In this document: positions 1 to 9,633 of the stretch, one piece after another
How positions within the stretch are numbered: position 1 is the first letter of the stretch
How the letters are laid out: each line of letters opens with the position of its first letter
Assembly (NCBI GenBank): GCA_963815475.1
Contig: CAWFHD010000003.1
Coordinates: 5,828,001-5,892,000 of the forward strand
Length of the DNA: 64,000 nucleotides
Source of the DNA: Sulfopaludibacter sp963815475
GTDB lineage: Bacteria; Acidobacteriota; Terriglobia; Bryobacterales; Bryobacteraceae
Direction of reading: 5' to 3'
The notes under the pieces: generated by a model
What the model was told of the DNA's origin: nothing
The model's input: the letters and a program-made list of their open reading frames with translations, nothing else
Database searches by the model: none
Translations under genes and position numbers: made by a program

Positions 1-1359
1 CGCCACCACCACCGGTCCTGCTTCCACGCTGCCCACCCGGATATCGTCCGGCGCGGCTTCGAAGATCGACACCTTATCCAGCTTGAAGTCCTTGGTGCGA
101 AGGCCCGCGGCCACCGGGTCGGTAGCGTTCCAACCGCCGAACGCCACCTTCTCTACGCTGGTCCGCACCGGCACGGGCGAGCCCTGCGCCGGAGGATCGA
201 TCCAGATGGAGTCGGCCGTGGGACGCTGCGCCGGCACAAAGCGATCGAGAACCACCAGCCCGGTATCGTTGGCGCGGTATTCGGATGGCTTGCGATAAGT
301 TGCCGCCACGCGCGGGGTCGCGTTCAGAACCGGCCTCAGCAGATCGGGCTCGTCGGAGTAAACCGTTACTTGCAGCGTGGGCTGCGCCGGCAATTCCAGC
401 TCGGTGTGGTCGTCGGCGGGAAACGCATCGTGCGGTGAGAGCGTGACGCCCATGATTCCGGCGCTGGGGGCGCGGTATTGGAATGTCGCTTCTGTGTCGG
501 ACTGCGGCTTCACCGTGAGGTGTTCACTGGCGGCGGCCACGCGGGCGGCAGCTTGCGGCGGCCCAAAATCCAGCTTGAGGTTGGTCTCGCGCGGAACCGT
601 GCCGTAGTTGTGCACCGAGACGTAGATTTCCCAAAGCGCCGGGTCGGCCGCGCTGCGGCGGGCGCCGATCTTGCGCAGGCCGGTGTTCTCCACCGCATCG
701 GGAATCGTCAACATGCGCAGATTGTGGGGCGGAGGCGCGGAACCCGCGTCGTGTTCGGCAGTGCGCCCCGTGCCTACAAACGCAATCTCGCCGGCGCGAC
801 GTCCATCCTGCGATTGAATGTGGTGCGCGAACGAGAGGGCCTGGTCCAGATTGAGGGCCGTAGAGCCGGCTTGCGATGCCAGAATTGCCGCTTCCACTTT
901 GCGATGGTCGGGCTCGAAGGCCGTGGCGGGAGTGGCCAAGGCATCCGCGCGAACCAGCATCACGCGATCGTGCAGCGGTATGGCGCGCAGATACTGGCGA
1001 GCCCGCTGGCGGGCAGCGTCCATCAAGGTGCGGCTGCCGGCGCGAGCGGCCATCCACGAAGAAGTGTCGAGCACGATCACATGGTCGTGCCCCGATTGCG
1101 CCGGGCTGCCCAATCGCAACTGGGCAATCGCCAGCAGCAGCAGGGCCATGCTGACCAACTGCAAAATCAGAGACCATGGCTGCTGAATCCGCCGCCGCCG
1201 AGCCGCCACCGCCGGCTGCTCCGAAGCCACCCAGAACCGAAGAGTCGAAACCACCTGCCGCCGCCGGGACCGATCCAATAGATAAAGAGCCACCGACACC
1301 GAAGCAATCGACCCGAATACCGCAGCGAATTGCAGGAAGCTGAGATTTAGAAAGTACAA
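1..1359 (-). CDS. BatA-like membrane protein with VWA-like domain (partial, 3' end outside window)
   Basis: The frame is open from a TTG at 1359, with GGAGAG a few bases upstream, to the window edge (453 codons). The N-terminus is hydrophobic and followed by a basic stretch and a second hydrophobic helix (about residues 55-72), the layout of the BatA N-terminal double-TM domain. A VIVLDTSSWM segment then resembles the first metal-site motif (DxSxS) of a von Willebrand A domain, though the MIDAS is incomplete. It lies 43 nt downstream of the DUF58 gene and behind moxR, the usual order of MoxR/DUF58/Bat modules. Role: probably envelope stress tolerance or membrane-protein assembly with the MoxR chaperone, inferred from context. 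The TTG start is a choice; no ATG fits better. Confidence 0.8.
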   Translation of the reverse strand, partial: MYFLNLSFLQFAAVFGSIASVSVALYLLDRSRRRQVVSTLRFWVASEQPAVAARRRRIQQPWSLILQLVSMALLLLAIAQLRLGSPAQSGHDHVIVLDTSSWMAARAGSRTLMDAARQRARQYLRAIPLHDRVMLVRADALATPATAFEPDHRKVEAAILASQAGSTALNLDQALSFAHHIQSQDGRRAGEIAFVGTGRTAEHDAGSAPPPHNLRMLTIPDAVENTGLRKIGARRSAADPALWEIYVSVHNYGTVPRETNLKLDFGPPQAAARVAAASEHLTVKPQSDTEATFQYRAPSAGIMGVTLSPHDAFPADDHTELELPAQPTLQVTVYSDEPDLLRPVLNATPRVAATYRKPSEYRANDTGLVVLDRFVPAQRPTADSIWIDPPAQGSPVPVRTSVEKVAFGGWNATDPVAAGLRTKDFKLDKVSIFEAAPDDIRVGSVEAGPVVVA

Positions 1360-1402
1360 GCGACTCTCCTCGCCGCGGATGCCAGTCCACGGCCCGTGCG
1401 CT

Positions 1403-2287
1403 TCATGCGATGCCTCGCGCTTTGATCAGGTCTCCGAAAACCACGCTTTCGAGCGATTGCGACGTTGCCACTCCGGCGTACCTTCCACCACTGCGCATCG
1501 CGATGTGCTGGATGCTTCCGGCGTATCCGTCGAAGGCTTCCGTGTAGCGCGCGCGCGCCGCTTCGTCGAAGTCCAGCTTCAGGCCTTCGCCCGTTTCTGC
1601 GTCGTGCAGTTCCAGTTCGCCAACCCACGGCGGCGTCCGGTCTTCGTCCGCCCACACCTGCATCAGCAGCAACTCATGGCCGAAGTCCACCAGGTGTTGC
1701 AGCGCCCGCTCGCAGCCTCCATCGTCGAGAAAATCGGAGATCACCACCACCAGGCCCCTCTGGGAAAACGTGGTGATGAACTGCCGGATCATGGCCTGAT
1801 AGTCGGTGCGACCGCCCGCCTCGATTAAGCTGATAGCTTCCATGACGCGCCCGATGCGGTGCCGCCCGCCCGTGGAAAATGCCCTCTGCGTCAATCGATT
1901 GCTGAAGCCGTGCACCTCAATGGTGTCGTGGCGCACAAGGCCCACATAACACAGCACCGAGGCCAGCTTGCGCGCGTACTCCAGCTTTTCGCCGCCATGC
2001 GCCGTCATGGAATCGCTGACATCCAGCATGATGCGTATGGGAACGCGCGGCTCCACCTGGAACATCTTGAGGAACAGTTTTTCCAGGCGCAGGTAGGCGC
2101 GCCAGTTCACCGCGCGCAGATCGTCCCCGTGGTGGAAATTGCGATGGTCGAGAAACTCCTGACCCGCGCCGGCGAAGCGCGACGGATTGTGTCCGCCCAC
2201 CAGCCCGGCAAAAGATTTTTGCCAGTGGATGGTGAGCCGTTCCAGTTTCTCCAGAAACTCCCGGTCTAGCAGCGGGGCGGCGGGCAT
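1403..2287 (-). CDS. DUF58 domain-containing protein
   Basis: A 294-residue soluble protein. Near residue 55 it carries the signature HHGDDLRAVNWRAYLR, very close to the DUF58 core (GDDxRxIxWxxxAR). A VWA-like strand with IMLDVSDSM (DxSxS) follows at about residue 87. It starts 7 nt after the moxR stop, so the two are almost certainly co-transcribed, and it is followed by the BatA-like gene. DUF58 proteins are the standard partner of MoxR AAA+ ATPases; the molecular role is not settled for the family. Length is normal and the gene looks intact. Confidence 0.93.
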   Translation of the reverse strand: MPAAPLLDREFLEKLERLTIHWQKSFAGLVGGHNPSRFAGAGQEFLDHRNFHHGDDLRAVNWRAYLRLEKLFLKMFQVEPRVPIRIMLDVSDSMTAHGGEKLEYARKLASVLCYVGLVRHDTIEVHGFSNRLTQRAFSTGGRHRIGRVMEAISLIEAGGRTDYQAMIRQFITTFSQRGLVVVISDFLDDGGCERALQHLVDFGHELLLMQVWADEDRTPPWVGELELHDAETGEGLKLDFDEAARARYTEAFDGYAGSIQHIAMRSGGRYAGVATSQSLESVVFGDLIKARGIA

Positions 2288-2294
2288 ACGGTTC

Positions 2295-3290
2295 CTACGC
2301 GACGGATGCCCGCGCGGTTACGCCCTTAATAATGGCGGTGAGAATGGTCTCCGGTGTCTGGCCGTCGGCATGAGCGTCGAAGTTCAAAATCACGCGATGC
2401 CGCAGCACCGCGGCTGCCACATGCTGCACGTCGTCCACTGCCAGGTGGAAGCGTCCGCGCATCAGCGCGTGCACCCGCCCGCATTCCACCAGCGCCTGCG
2501 CGCCGCGCGGCGAACTGCCGTAGCGGACATACTTGCGGGACAGTTCGTGCGCTTCCTTTTGCTCGGGCTGGGTCGCCATCACCAGTTGGATGGCGTATTC
2601 CTGCACGTGCGGCGCTACCAGCACTTCGCGGCACACCGAGCGAACCTCCGCGATGGCATCGCGATCCATCACCGCATTCGGAACCGCTTCTTCGCGCTGA
2701 ATGGTGCGCTCCACAATGCGGCCCAGCTCTTCGCGGCTGGGATAGGTGACCAGGATCTTCATCAGGAAGCGGTCGAGCTGCGCTTCGGGCAGCGGATACG
2801 TGCCTTCCATTTCGATTGGATTCTGAGTTGCCATCACCAGGAAGGGCCGCTCCAGTTCGTGCGTGGTGGTGCCGCTGGTGACGGTCCGCTCCTGCATGGC
2901 CTCCAGCAGCGCCGATTGCGTTTTCGGCGTGGCGCGGTTGATTTCGTCCGCCAGCACCAGGTTGGCAAAGATCGGGCCCGGCTGGAAACGCAGACCCTTG
3001 CCGCCGCGGTCGTCGTTTTCGATAATCATGCTACCCACGATATCGGCGGGCATCAAGTCGGGTGTGAATTGGATGCGTGAGTATTTGAGTTGCAGTGTGC
3101 GCGCCAGTGTGCGCAGAAGAGTGGTTTTGCCCAGACCCGGAACGCCCTCCAGCAGCACATGGCCGCCGGCGAGCAGGCAGATCAGTACGCCTTCCACTAC
3201 ATCGTCCTGCCCAACAATGACTTTGGCTATTTCGGCGCGGACGGTGTTGAGCCGGCCCACGGCTTGTTGAAGAGTTGCTTCAGTTCCCAC
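2295..3290 (-). CDS. MoxR-family AAA+ ATPase
   Basis: A 331-residue AAA+ ATPase. The Walker A is GVPGLGKTTLL near residue 55 and the Walker B is LADEINRA near residue 115, followed by the family-typical stretch TPKTQSALLEAMQE. A sensor-1 region (MATQNPIEMEGTYPLPEAQ) and the sensor-2 helical lid complete it. MoxR proteins act as chaperones that insert metal cofactors or mature VWA-domain partners; here the partners are the two downstream genes, read as one operon. First gene of the unit, with about 65 nt to the next gene upstream on the same strand. Confidence 0.95.
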   Translation of the reverse strand: MGTEATLQQAVGRLNTVRAEIAKVIVGQDDVVEGVLICLLAGGHVLLEGVPGLGKTTLLRTLARTLQLKYSRIQFTPDLMPADIVGSMIIENDDRGGKGLRFQPGPIFANLVLADEINRATPKTQSALLEAMQERTVTSGTTTHELERPFLVMATQNPIEMEGTYPLPEAQLDRFLMKILVTYPSREELGRIVERTIQREEAVPNAVMDRDAIAEVRSVCREVLVAPHVQEYAIQLVMATQPEQKEAHELSRKYVRYGSSPRGAQALVECGRVHALMRGRFHLAVDDVQHVAAAVLRHRVILNFDAHADGQTPETILTAIIKGVTARASVA

Positions 3291-3355
3291 AATTTTAATT
3301 GTAGAGCACGCGTGACACGGGCGACTGAAAGCTGTTCAGTTTTTCGGGGTGAAGA

Positions 3356-3790
3356 TTATACTTCGTTGCGAAGGCCGGCCTGCTCGCCGATCTTCTGTGC
3401 TAGAACGCTCAGCACTGAAGCCATCTCTCCCAGGGCGGCGCGCGCCTGCAGAGGAGCCACTGTGCGTGTGAAGCGATACCAGTGCTGCATCACTTTGTAG
3501 TCCATCACCAGAAGACGGTCTTCAAAGGATTGCAGACCCAAGCCAGGAGCATGCTGCAGCAGGTAGCTGATCATGCGGTAGTCGCGGTCCAACGACTGCC
3601 ACAACGGATCGAGCTGCGCGCCGCTTTTGAGACGACCCTGAACTTCAGCAAAGCTGAACCGGTTGTCCTCTATTCCTTTTGACAGCACTGGCTGCTCCGA
3701 GAAGTTGCGCAATAGCAGAATGCAACTGTATCGGAACCAGTACACCAAAAGCACCAGGGAGAAGCCGATAATGAGTATGCTAGCGAGCAT
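3356..3790 (-). CDS. Conserved-looking single-TM protein of unknown function
   Basis: 144 residues. The first 26 form a strongly hydrophobic segment (ASILIIGFSLVLLVYWF), a signal anchor, and the rest is soluble and helical with many charged residues (rough positions 35-144). I recognise no catalytic motif. It ends 65 nt before moxR on the same strand, so it may be the first gene of that operon or a separate unit. Codon use and the clean start 9 nt from the AT-rich leader support a real gene. The function cannot be named. Confidence 0.75.
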   Translation of the reverse strand: MLASILIIGFSLVLLVYWFRYSCILLLRNFSEQPVLSKGIEDNRFSFAEVQGRLKSGAQLDPLWQSLDRDYRMISYLLQHAPGLGLQSFEDRLLVMDYKVMQHWYRFTRTVAPLQARAALGEMASVLSVLAQKIGEQAGLRNEV

Positions 3791-3967
3791 CGTTCTCCTG
3801 ACTTAAGTTATCACAACCAGTGGTACTAGTCCAACCATGACGAGTGTAGCATCGGAGGTCCTCACAATCAATACCTTTCTGATAGAACTGTTCCCGAGTT
3901 TGTCTTAGTCCCAATCCCCCCAAAAGCGGGTATGGGGATTTCCGGAGTTCCCCTATGCCGCATAGGT

Positions 3968-5335
3968 CTAAATGCCTTGTAATGCGGCTTCTACATCCCT
4001 GCCCGGATATTCATAATCCATCAGCTCGCCCGATAAGTAGTGTTCGTAAGCCGACAAATCGAAATGCCCATGGGCGCTCAAACAGAACAAAATAGTACGT
4101 TTCATTCCTTGCGCACGCGCCATCAACGCTTCATCCATCGCTGCCCGGATCGCATGAGACGACTCCGGTGCCGGCAGGATTCCTTCCGTACGTGCGAATT
4201 GCACCGCAGCGTCGAAAACTGGTACCTGTGAGTACGCCTTGGCCTCGATCTGTCCGAGTTGTAAAAGATGACTCAAAAGCGGCGATGCGCCATGGTACCG
4301 CAGTCCCCCGGCATGTATCCCCGGCGGCACAAAATCGTGCCCCAAAGTGTACATCTTGATCAGCGGCGTGAGTTTAGCAGTGTCGCCATAATCGTAGGCG
4401 AACATACCTTTGGTCAGGCTGGGACAGGCCGCCGGTTCCACCGCCACAATCCGTGGACCCTTGCCCGCCAGCCGATCCAACACATAAGGTAACGCCAGTC
4501 CACCGAAATTACTGCCGCCGCCGAAGCAGCCGATCACCACGTCGGGCGATTCGTCTGCAATCTCCATCTGCAGTTTCGCCTCCTGGCCGATCACCGTCTG
4601 GTGCAGCATCACGTGATTTAAGACACTTCCCAGCGCGTAGTTGGTATCGGAGTGTGTGGCCGCATCCTCCACCGCTTCGCTGATGGCGATTCCGAGACTG
4701 CCCGGCGAATCGGGCGATTCCGCCAGCACCCCGCGACCCGCATTGGTGTGGTCGCTGGGACTGGCGAACACCTCGGCGCCCCACGTGTGCATCATCATCC
4801 GCCGATACGGTTTCTGATCGTAGCTGATGCGCACCATGTAAACCGTGCACTCCAGCCCGAAGAGGCGGCATGCCAGCGAAAGCGCGCTGCCCCATTGGCC
4901 AGCCCCGGTCTCCGTGGCCAGGCGACGAATGCCTGCCCGTTTGTTGTAGTATGCCTGCGCCACGGCGGTGTTGGGCTTGTGGCTGCCCGCCGGGCTCGTG
5001 CCCTCGTATTTGTAGTAAATGTGGGCCGGGGTGTCGAGCGCCTTTTCCAGGCGGCGCGCGCGATAAAGCGGCGTGGCGCGCCACATACGGTAGATATCCA
5101 TCACTTCGCCAGGAATGTCGATGCTCGGTTTAGGCGAGAATTCCTGCTCGATGAGCTCCATGGGGAAGATCGGCGCCAGGTCCTGCGGTCCCAGCGGAGC
5201 GCGAGTCTGCGGATTCAACGGCGGGTCTAGCGGCACGGGAAGAGACGGCAACACGTTCAACCACGTAGTGGGAATCTGGCTATCGGCCAGCAGAAACTTG
5301 GAGGCTGCAGACATCGAAGGCTCATTGTATGACAT
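3968..5335 (-). CDS. trpB2: TrpB2-type tryptophan synthase beta chain
   Basis: About 455 residues. PLP-dependent beta-subunit fold: the Schiff-base lysine lies in GSHKPNTA (K120 with this start), and GGGSNFGG binds the PLP phosphate. The ending (DFDLSAYEHYL-like) and the long N-terminus with TPLYRARRLEKAL are typical of the TrpB2 subfamily (TIGR01415), which turns indole plus serine into tryptophan and is usually found without an adjacent trpA. No trp genes are nearby, supporting TrpB2. Two starts are possible, 5335 and 5314 (MSAASK); neither has a strong ribosome-binding site. A longer reading frame extends upstream into the divergent lipoprotein gene and is not plausible. Confidence 0.93.
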   Translation of the reverse strand: MSYNEPSMSAASKFLLADSQIPTTWLNVLPSLPVPLDPPLNPQTRAPLGPQDLAPIFPMELIEQEFSPKPSIDIPGEVMDIYRMWRATPLYRARRLEKALDTPAHIYYKYEGTSPAGSHKPNTAVAQAYYNKRAGIRRLATETGAGQWGSALSLACRLFGLECTVYMVRISYDQKPYRRMMMHTWGAEVFASPSDHTNAGRGVLAESPDSPGSLGIAISEAVEDAATHSDTNYALGSVLNHVMLHQTVIGQEAKLQMEIADESPDVVIGCFGGGSNFGGLALPYVLDRLAGKGPRIVAVEPAACPSLTKGMFAYDYGDTAKLTPLIKMYTLGHDFVPPGIHAGGLRYHGASPLLSHLLQLGQIEAKAYSQVPVFDAAVQFARTEGILPAPESSHAIRAAMDEALMARAQGMKRTILFCLSAHGHFDLSAYEHYLSGELMDYEYPGRDVEAALQGI

Positions 5336-5381
5336 GGAACAACCGTCCGCTCGGGCGCGTATCCATTCGGGAGGAGATTTC

Positions 5382-6089
5382 ATGAATGTCAATTGGGCGC
5401 CCCTGTTTGGAAGCGCGCTGCTGCTGAGCGGCTGTATCGTCAGCCACACCGAAGCCGGGCCCACGCAGTACGATTCGCCCTCCTTTGAGCGCGGCGACGC
5501 CAAGGAGTTGAAACTCAATCTCGAAATCGGAGCCGGAGATCTCAAAGTGGGAACCGGCACGCGCAAGCTGATGCAGGCTTACTTCACCTATAACGTCCCA
5601 TCCTGGAAGCCCCGAGTGGATTACAGCGTCGCCGGCGACGTGGGAACCATCGACGTCCGCCAGCCCAGCGGCCACCACGCCCACATCGGCAACATGAAAT
5701 ACGAATGGGACCTCCGCCTCAACCAGGACGTCCCTCTCGATCTCAAGCTAAACTTTGGGGCAGGGAAGGGGCAGCTCGATCTCGGCGGACTTTCCATGCG
5801 CAGCGTCGCCGTCGATATGGGAGTCGGCAGCCTCACGCTCGATCTTCGCGGCAGTCCCAAGCACGATTACAATGTGCGCGTGAATGGCGGTGTCGGTGAG
5901 GTGGTGTTGCGCTTGCCTTCGAACGTGGGCGTCTTCGCCGAAGCCGGTGGCGGCATCGGCGGCGTGAACACCCACAACCTCCGCCACGAGGACGGGCACT
6001 ATGTGAACGACGCTTACGGCAAGAGTCCCGTGACCATCCGCATCAACGTGCAGGGTGGTGTCGGGTCCATCAAACTGCTCGGCGACTAA
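5382..6089 (+). CDS. Lipoprotein with toastrack/DUF4097-like beta-repeat domain
   Basis: Starts at ATG 5382 behind a good GGGAGGAG site and encodes 235 residues. A short hydrophobic leader ends in LLLSGC, a lipobox, so the mature protein should be a lipoprotein with its lipidated cysteine near residue 18. The remainder is rich in alternating strands of the type GAGDLKV, GVGSLTLDLRG, NGGVGEVVLRLP and QGGVGSIKLLGD, a repeating beta-solenoid pattern as in LiaF/DUF4097 toastrack domains. It is divergent from trpB2 with about 47 nt between starts. A structural or adhesive envelope role is a guess. Confidence 0.85.
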   Translation: MNVNWAPLFGSALLLSGCIVSHTEAGPTQYDSPSFERGDAKELKLNLEIGAGDLKVGTGTRKLMQAYFTYNVPSWKPRVDYSVAGDVGTIDVRQPSGHHAHIGNMKYEWDLRLNQDVPLDLKLNFGAGKGQLDLGGLSMRSVAVDMGVGSLTLDLRGSPKHDYNVRVNGGVGEVVLRLPSNVGVFAEAGGGIGGVNTHNLRHEDGHYVNDAYGKSPVTIRINVQGGVGSIKLLGD

Positions 6090-6138
6090 CTTTAGTGAGC
6101 CTTGTCCGGCCGTGTGCCCGCTGCTAGACTCCCGCCAT

Positions 6139-6807
6139 ATGCGGACTGTGGTTCTTACACTTCTATGCGTCGCCGCTGCGGTAGCGCAGACCAACCGGGC
6201 AGGTTTCCCGGAAGGAAAGGCCATCGAGGTGGATTTCAGCAAGATGCAAGCCGCCCTGAAGGGGCCGCACTTTCACACCACCTTTTATGACTGCAAGGGC
6301 AAGAAGGACCACGCCTATGCTCGCCAGGGCAGCGTCTATTATGCGTGCCTGAACCAGAAGGATGTCTGCAGCGAGGAAACAGGCGTCACCATTCCTTTCA
6401 AGCTGATCGAAGGCTTGAATGCGAAGGAGCGCGAGCACGACGCCATCATGGCCGCCGGCCAGGCGAAATTGAAAGAAGCCATGCAGGAGCCCAAAATGCA
6501 GCGCGAGCCCGCGCCTCGTCCCGCCGCCGTAAAGCGGACGCCGCATTCAGCCACCACGACTGTGTCTCAGGTGTCCGCCGCCGACCTCGCCCCCGGCGCC
6601 GCCCCGGCAGCCATCGCCGACGACCAATTGCAGGGCGTCCCCGTCGGCACTACGCGCGCAGACCTCATCGAGAAACTGGGTAACCCGCACATGAAGATGA
6701 CCGGCGATGTGGAGTATTACACGTACATGCTGGTCTCGGGCAATTCCGCGCTGATGGAACTGCAAGCGGGCAAGGTGACCAAGGTCCAGGTAGTGAAGGC
6801 GCGCTAG
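6139..6807 (+). CDS. Secreted protein of unknown function
   Basis: 222 residues with a clear signal peptide (MRTVVLTLLCVAAAVAQ, cleavage after AVAQ). The mature part has four cysteines in the first half, a proline/alanine-rich linker around residues 115-155, and a C-terminal stretch (GVPVGTTRADLIEKLGNPHMKM...YYTYMLVSGNSALMELQAGKV) that resembles SmpA/OmlA (BamE-like) outer-membrane assembly domains: a GxTRxDLIxxLG motif followed by strands. The BamE-like reading is an inference from that motif only. It lies 50 nt downstream of the lipoprotein gene, probably the same transcript. Confidence 0.8.
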   Translation: MRTVVLTLLCVAAAVAQTNRAGFPEGKAIEVDFSKMQAALKGPHFHTTFYDCKGKKDHAYARQGSVYYACLNQKDVCSEETGVTIPFKLIEGLNAKEREHDAIMAAGQAKLKEAMQEPKMQREPAPRPAAVKRTPHSATTTVSQVSAADLAPGAAPAAIADDQLQGVPVGTTRADLIEKLGNPHMKMTGDVEYYTYMLVSGNSALMELQAGKVTKVQVVKAR

Positions 6808-6939
6808 CAACCCACAGGCCGCATCCCGTTTAGCTTGCTAACCAAAACTGAAGGTCGAGCGTCTACCCTCAAGATGGCTCACGCAGGTAGAATATCTACT
6901 ATCGATCGCCGGAATCCTATGGACGGCGGAGGAGTATAG

Positions 6940-9600
6940 ATGCGATGGCTGCGGCGTAAGCAACGCGAGGACGAACTGGAGCGCGAACTGCGGTCGGACC
7001 TGGACCTGGAAGCCCGCGAGCAGCAGGAGAACGGTCTTTCGCCCGCGGACGCTCACCGCGCTGCGATGCGAGCCCTCGGCAACACCACGTGGCTGAAGGA
7101 GGAGGTGCGGGAAATGTGGGGATGGACGTGGCCACACCAGCTTTGGCAGGACGTGCGCTATGCCGCACGAACCTTGGGCAAGACTCCCGCATTTACCGCC
7201 GTGGCCATCTTGTCGCTGGCCCTCGGCATTGGAGCCAACTCCGCCATCTTCACCTTAATCGATGCGGTGATGCTGCGCATGCTGCCCGTCGCCGACCCTG
7301 GACAATTAGTTCAGTTGGCCCCTTATTACAACACCGGTAAAGGCGGCTTCTCGTATCCTCTGTACGAACAGTTGCGCGACCGCAACCACGTAATGAGCGG
7401 AGTGATCACGGCATCCTCCACGTCACTGCGGTTGACCGATGAACCCGAGGGCGGCGGCGCCAAAGGGCGATATGTCTCGGGCAACTTTTTCGACGTGCTG
7501 GGCGTCCGTCCCTTGCTCGGCCGCGCCATCGTTCCTGAGGATGACCGCGTGTCCGAGGGCGGCGGCAATCCCGTCGTCATGATCTCTTATGCGCTATGGC
7601 AGCGGCGCTTCGGGGGCGAAGCTGCGGCGCTGGGGCAGACTCTGCCGGTGGAAGGGAAGCCATTCACCATCATCGGAATCCTGCCGCGAGAATTCTTCGG
7701 GCTCCAGGTCGGCGAGTCTCTGGACTTCGCCATTCCCATCGCCAACGAATCCAAGATCCGGAAGCGCAGTTGGCTGAAGGACAACTTCGCCGGCTGGCTC
7801 AGCGTGGTAGGCAGGTTGAAGCCCGGCGTCTCGCGCGCCGGCGCCCACGCCGATCTCGATGTCATCTTCCGCCAGGTGACCCAGAGCGTGGCGGGTGGCA
7901 TCAGCGACGTCCACAATCGCGAAGTATTCCTTTCCAGGAAAATCGGAGTCGATCCCGCATCCAGCGGACTCTCCGCGCTGCGCGATCAATTCTCACGCCC
8001 TCTCCTGATCCTGATGGCCGTGGTCGGATTGGTATTGCTGATTGCGTGCGCCAACGTCGCCAACCTGCTGCTGGGCCGTGCGGCGGCGCGGCGCAGGGAA
8101 ATGGCAGTGCGCTTGGCCCTGGGCGCCGGACGCGGCCGGCTGATTCGTCAACTGCTCACCGAAGCGCTGCTGCTGTCCACACTCGGTGGCGCGGTCGCTG
8201 TGTTCTTAGCCTGGTATGGAAGCTCGTTTCTGGTGACCATGATGGCCAACGGAAAGACGCCTCTGTATCTGGACCTGCACCCGGATGCGCGAGTTCTGTC
8301 CTTCATGGCCGCCACGTGCATCCTGACCAGCATTCTGTTCGGAGCCGCTCCGGCATGGAGATCCGCACGTGTGGACGCAGGGCCCGCTCTCAAGGACGGT
8401 GCTCGCTCGCTCGGCGCCGGTTCGTCGCGCGCCTGGTTTGCAAAAGCGATGGTGATGACGCAGGTGGCGCTCTCTCTCGTGCTGCTCGTCGGCGCGGGAT
8501 TGTTTCTCGGCACGCTGCGAAACCTCCGTACCATGGACGCCGGATTTGACCGCGGCGGGCTTCTTCTGGTTTCCGTGAATCCAGGCGCAGCCGGCTTCCG
8601 CGACGTCCGGCTCAATAGCTTCTACCAGGCGCTGTTGCAACAAGTGGAGAGCCTTCCCGGCGTGCGCGCTGCCAGCCTGTCATTAATAACGCCCATTGCC
8701 GGCGGTGGTGTGGATTTCACCGCAAGGGTCGAGGGATACACGCCACAGCCTCACGAAGACAACGACGTCTACGTCAACTACGTCTCACCCGGATATTTCG
8801 CCGCGTTCGGAACTCCCTTGCTTTCCGGAAGGGATTTTGCCTGGCACGACCGTCCGGAGTCGCCGTCAGTGGCCATGATCAACGAAAGCATGGCGCGCTA
8901 CTACTTCCACGGCGCCAGCCCGCTCGGCCGCTGGGTGGCGCTGGGCAATCGCCCGCCCGCGCAGATTGTCGGTGTAGTGGCGGACGCGAAGTACATCAAC
9001 CTGCGCGAGCCGACCCATCGTACGGTCTACATGGACGCCTTCCAGGGGCAACCGATGTTCGACTCACTGCGGCTGGAGGTGCGCACCATCTCGAACCCGC
9101 TGCAAATCCTGGGCGCGGTTCGAAGGACGGTGGGAACCTTGGGCGCCAATGTGCCGGTCGGGAACGAGACGACATTCGAACAACTCATCGATCAATCCCT
9201 GATCCAGGAACGGTTGATGGCCACGCTTTCGGGATTCTTCGGCGCGCTGGCGTTACTGCTGGCAGCTATTGGCCTGTATGGCGTGCTGGCCTACGCCGTG
9301 CGGCGCCGCACCAGCGAAATCGGCATCCGCATGGCGCTCGGCGCGGACCGGACCGGCGTGTTATGGATGGTGCTGCGTGAGACCGTTGGCCTGGTTCTCT
9401 GCGGCATCGCCGTCGGTCTTCCGCTCGCGCTGGCCGCCACCCGGCTGATCGGCAAATTCCTCTTCGGGTTGACACCCGCCGATCCGCTCACACTCGCGAT
9501 TGCCGTCGTTACACTGCTGGCCACCGCTGCCATGGCGGGTTTCCTCCCCGCCCGCCGCGCATCCAGCATCGATCCAATGGTGGCGTTGAGGTACGAGTAG
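6940..9600 (+). CDS. ADOP-family ABC-type permease (MacB_PCD/FtsX)
   Basis: 886 residues. Starts with the ADOP-type cytoplasmic N-domain (MRWLRRKQREDELERELRSDL, about residues 1-65), then TM1 at about 85-105, a MacB periplasmic core domain, a first FtsX block of three TMs around residues 350-450 (LANVANLLLGRAAARRREMAVRLALGAGR-type motif), a second periplasmic part and a second FtsX block at 760-880 (TSEIGIRMALGA). It ends with the family-typical PARRASSIDPMVALRYE. Such permeases lack their own ATPase and are massively expanded in Acidobacteriota. Unlike the other two here, no PadR gene is adjacent. A strong GGAGGAG precedes the ATG. Confidence 0.93.
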   Translation: MRWLRRKQREDELERELRSDLDLEAREQQENGLSPADAHRAAMRALGNTTWLKEEVREMWGWTWPHQLWQDVRYAARTLGKTPAFTAVAILSLALGIGANSAIFTLIDAVMLRMLPVADPGQLVQLAPYYNTGKGGFSYPLYEQLRDRNHVMSGVITASSTSLRLTDEPEGGGAKGRYVSGNFFDVLGVRPLLGRAIVPEDDRVSEGGGNPVVMISYALWQRRFGGEAAALGQTLPVEGKPFTIIGILPREFFGLQVGESLDFAIPIANESKIRKRSWLKDNFAGWLSVVGRLKPGVSRAGAHADLDVIFRQVTQSVAGGISDVHNREVFLSRKIGVDPASSGLSALRDQFSRPLLILMAVVGLVLLIACANVANLLLGRAAARRREMAVRLALGAGRGRLIRQLLTEALLLSTLGGAVAVFLAWYGSSFLVTMMANGKTPLYLDLHPDARVLSFMAATCILTSILFGAAPAWRSARVDAGPALKDGARSLGAGSSRAWFAKAMVMTQVALSLVLLVGAGLFLGTLRNLRTMDAGFDRGGLLLVSVNPGAAGFRDVRLNSFYQALLQQVESLPGVRAASLSLITPIAGGGVDFTARVEGYTPQPHEDNDVYVNYVSPGYFAAFGTPLLSGRDFAWHDRPESPSVAMINESMARYYFHGASPLGRWVALGNRPPAQIVGVVADAKYINLREPTHRTVYMDAFQGQPMFDSLRLEVRTISNPLQILGAVRRTVGTLGANVPVGNETTFEQLIDQSLIQERLMATLSGFFGALALLLAAIGLYGVLAYAVRRRTSEIGIRMALGADRTGVLWMVLRETVGLVLCGIAVGLPLALAATRLIGKFLFGLTPADPLTLAIAVVTLLATAAMAGFLPARRASSIDPMVALRYE

Positions 9601-9633
9601 GACCGGCGGTGATACAATCGACGCGGGTGCCCA

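Noticed and set aside
524..1390. Long open frame in a second minus-strand reading of the BatA-like gene
   Set aside because: The frame with BatA-like helices and VWA motif is the one starting at 1359; the other has no conserved features and is Arg/Gly/Ser-rich as expected for a shadow.
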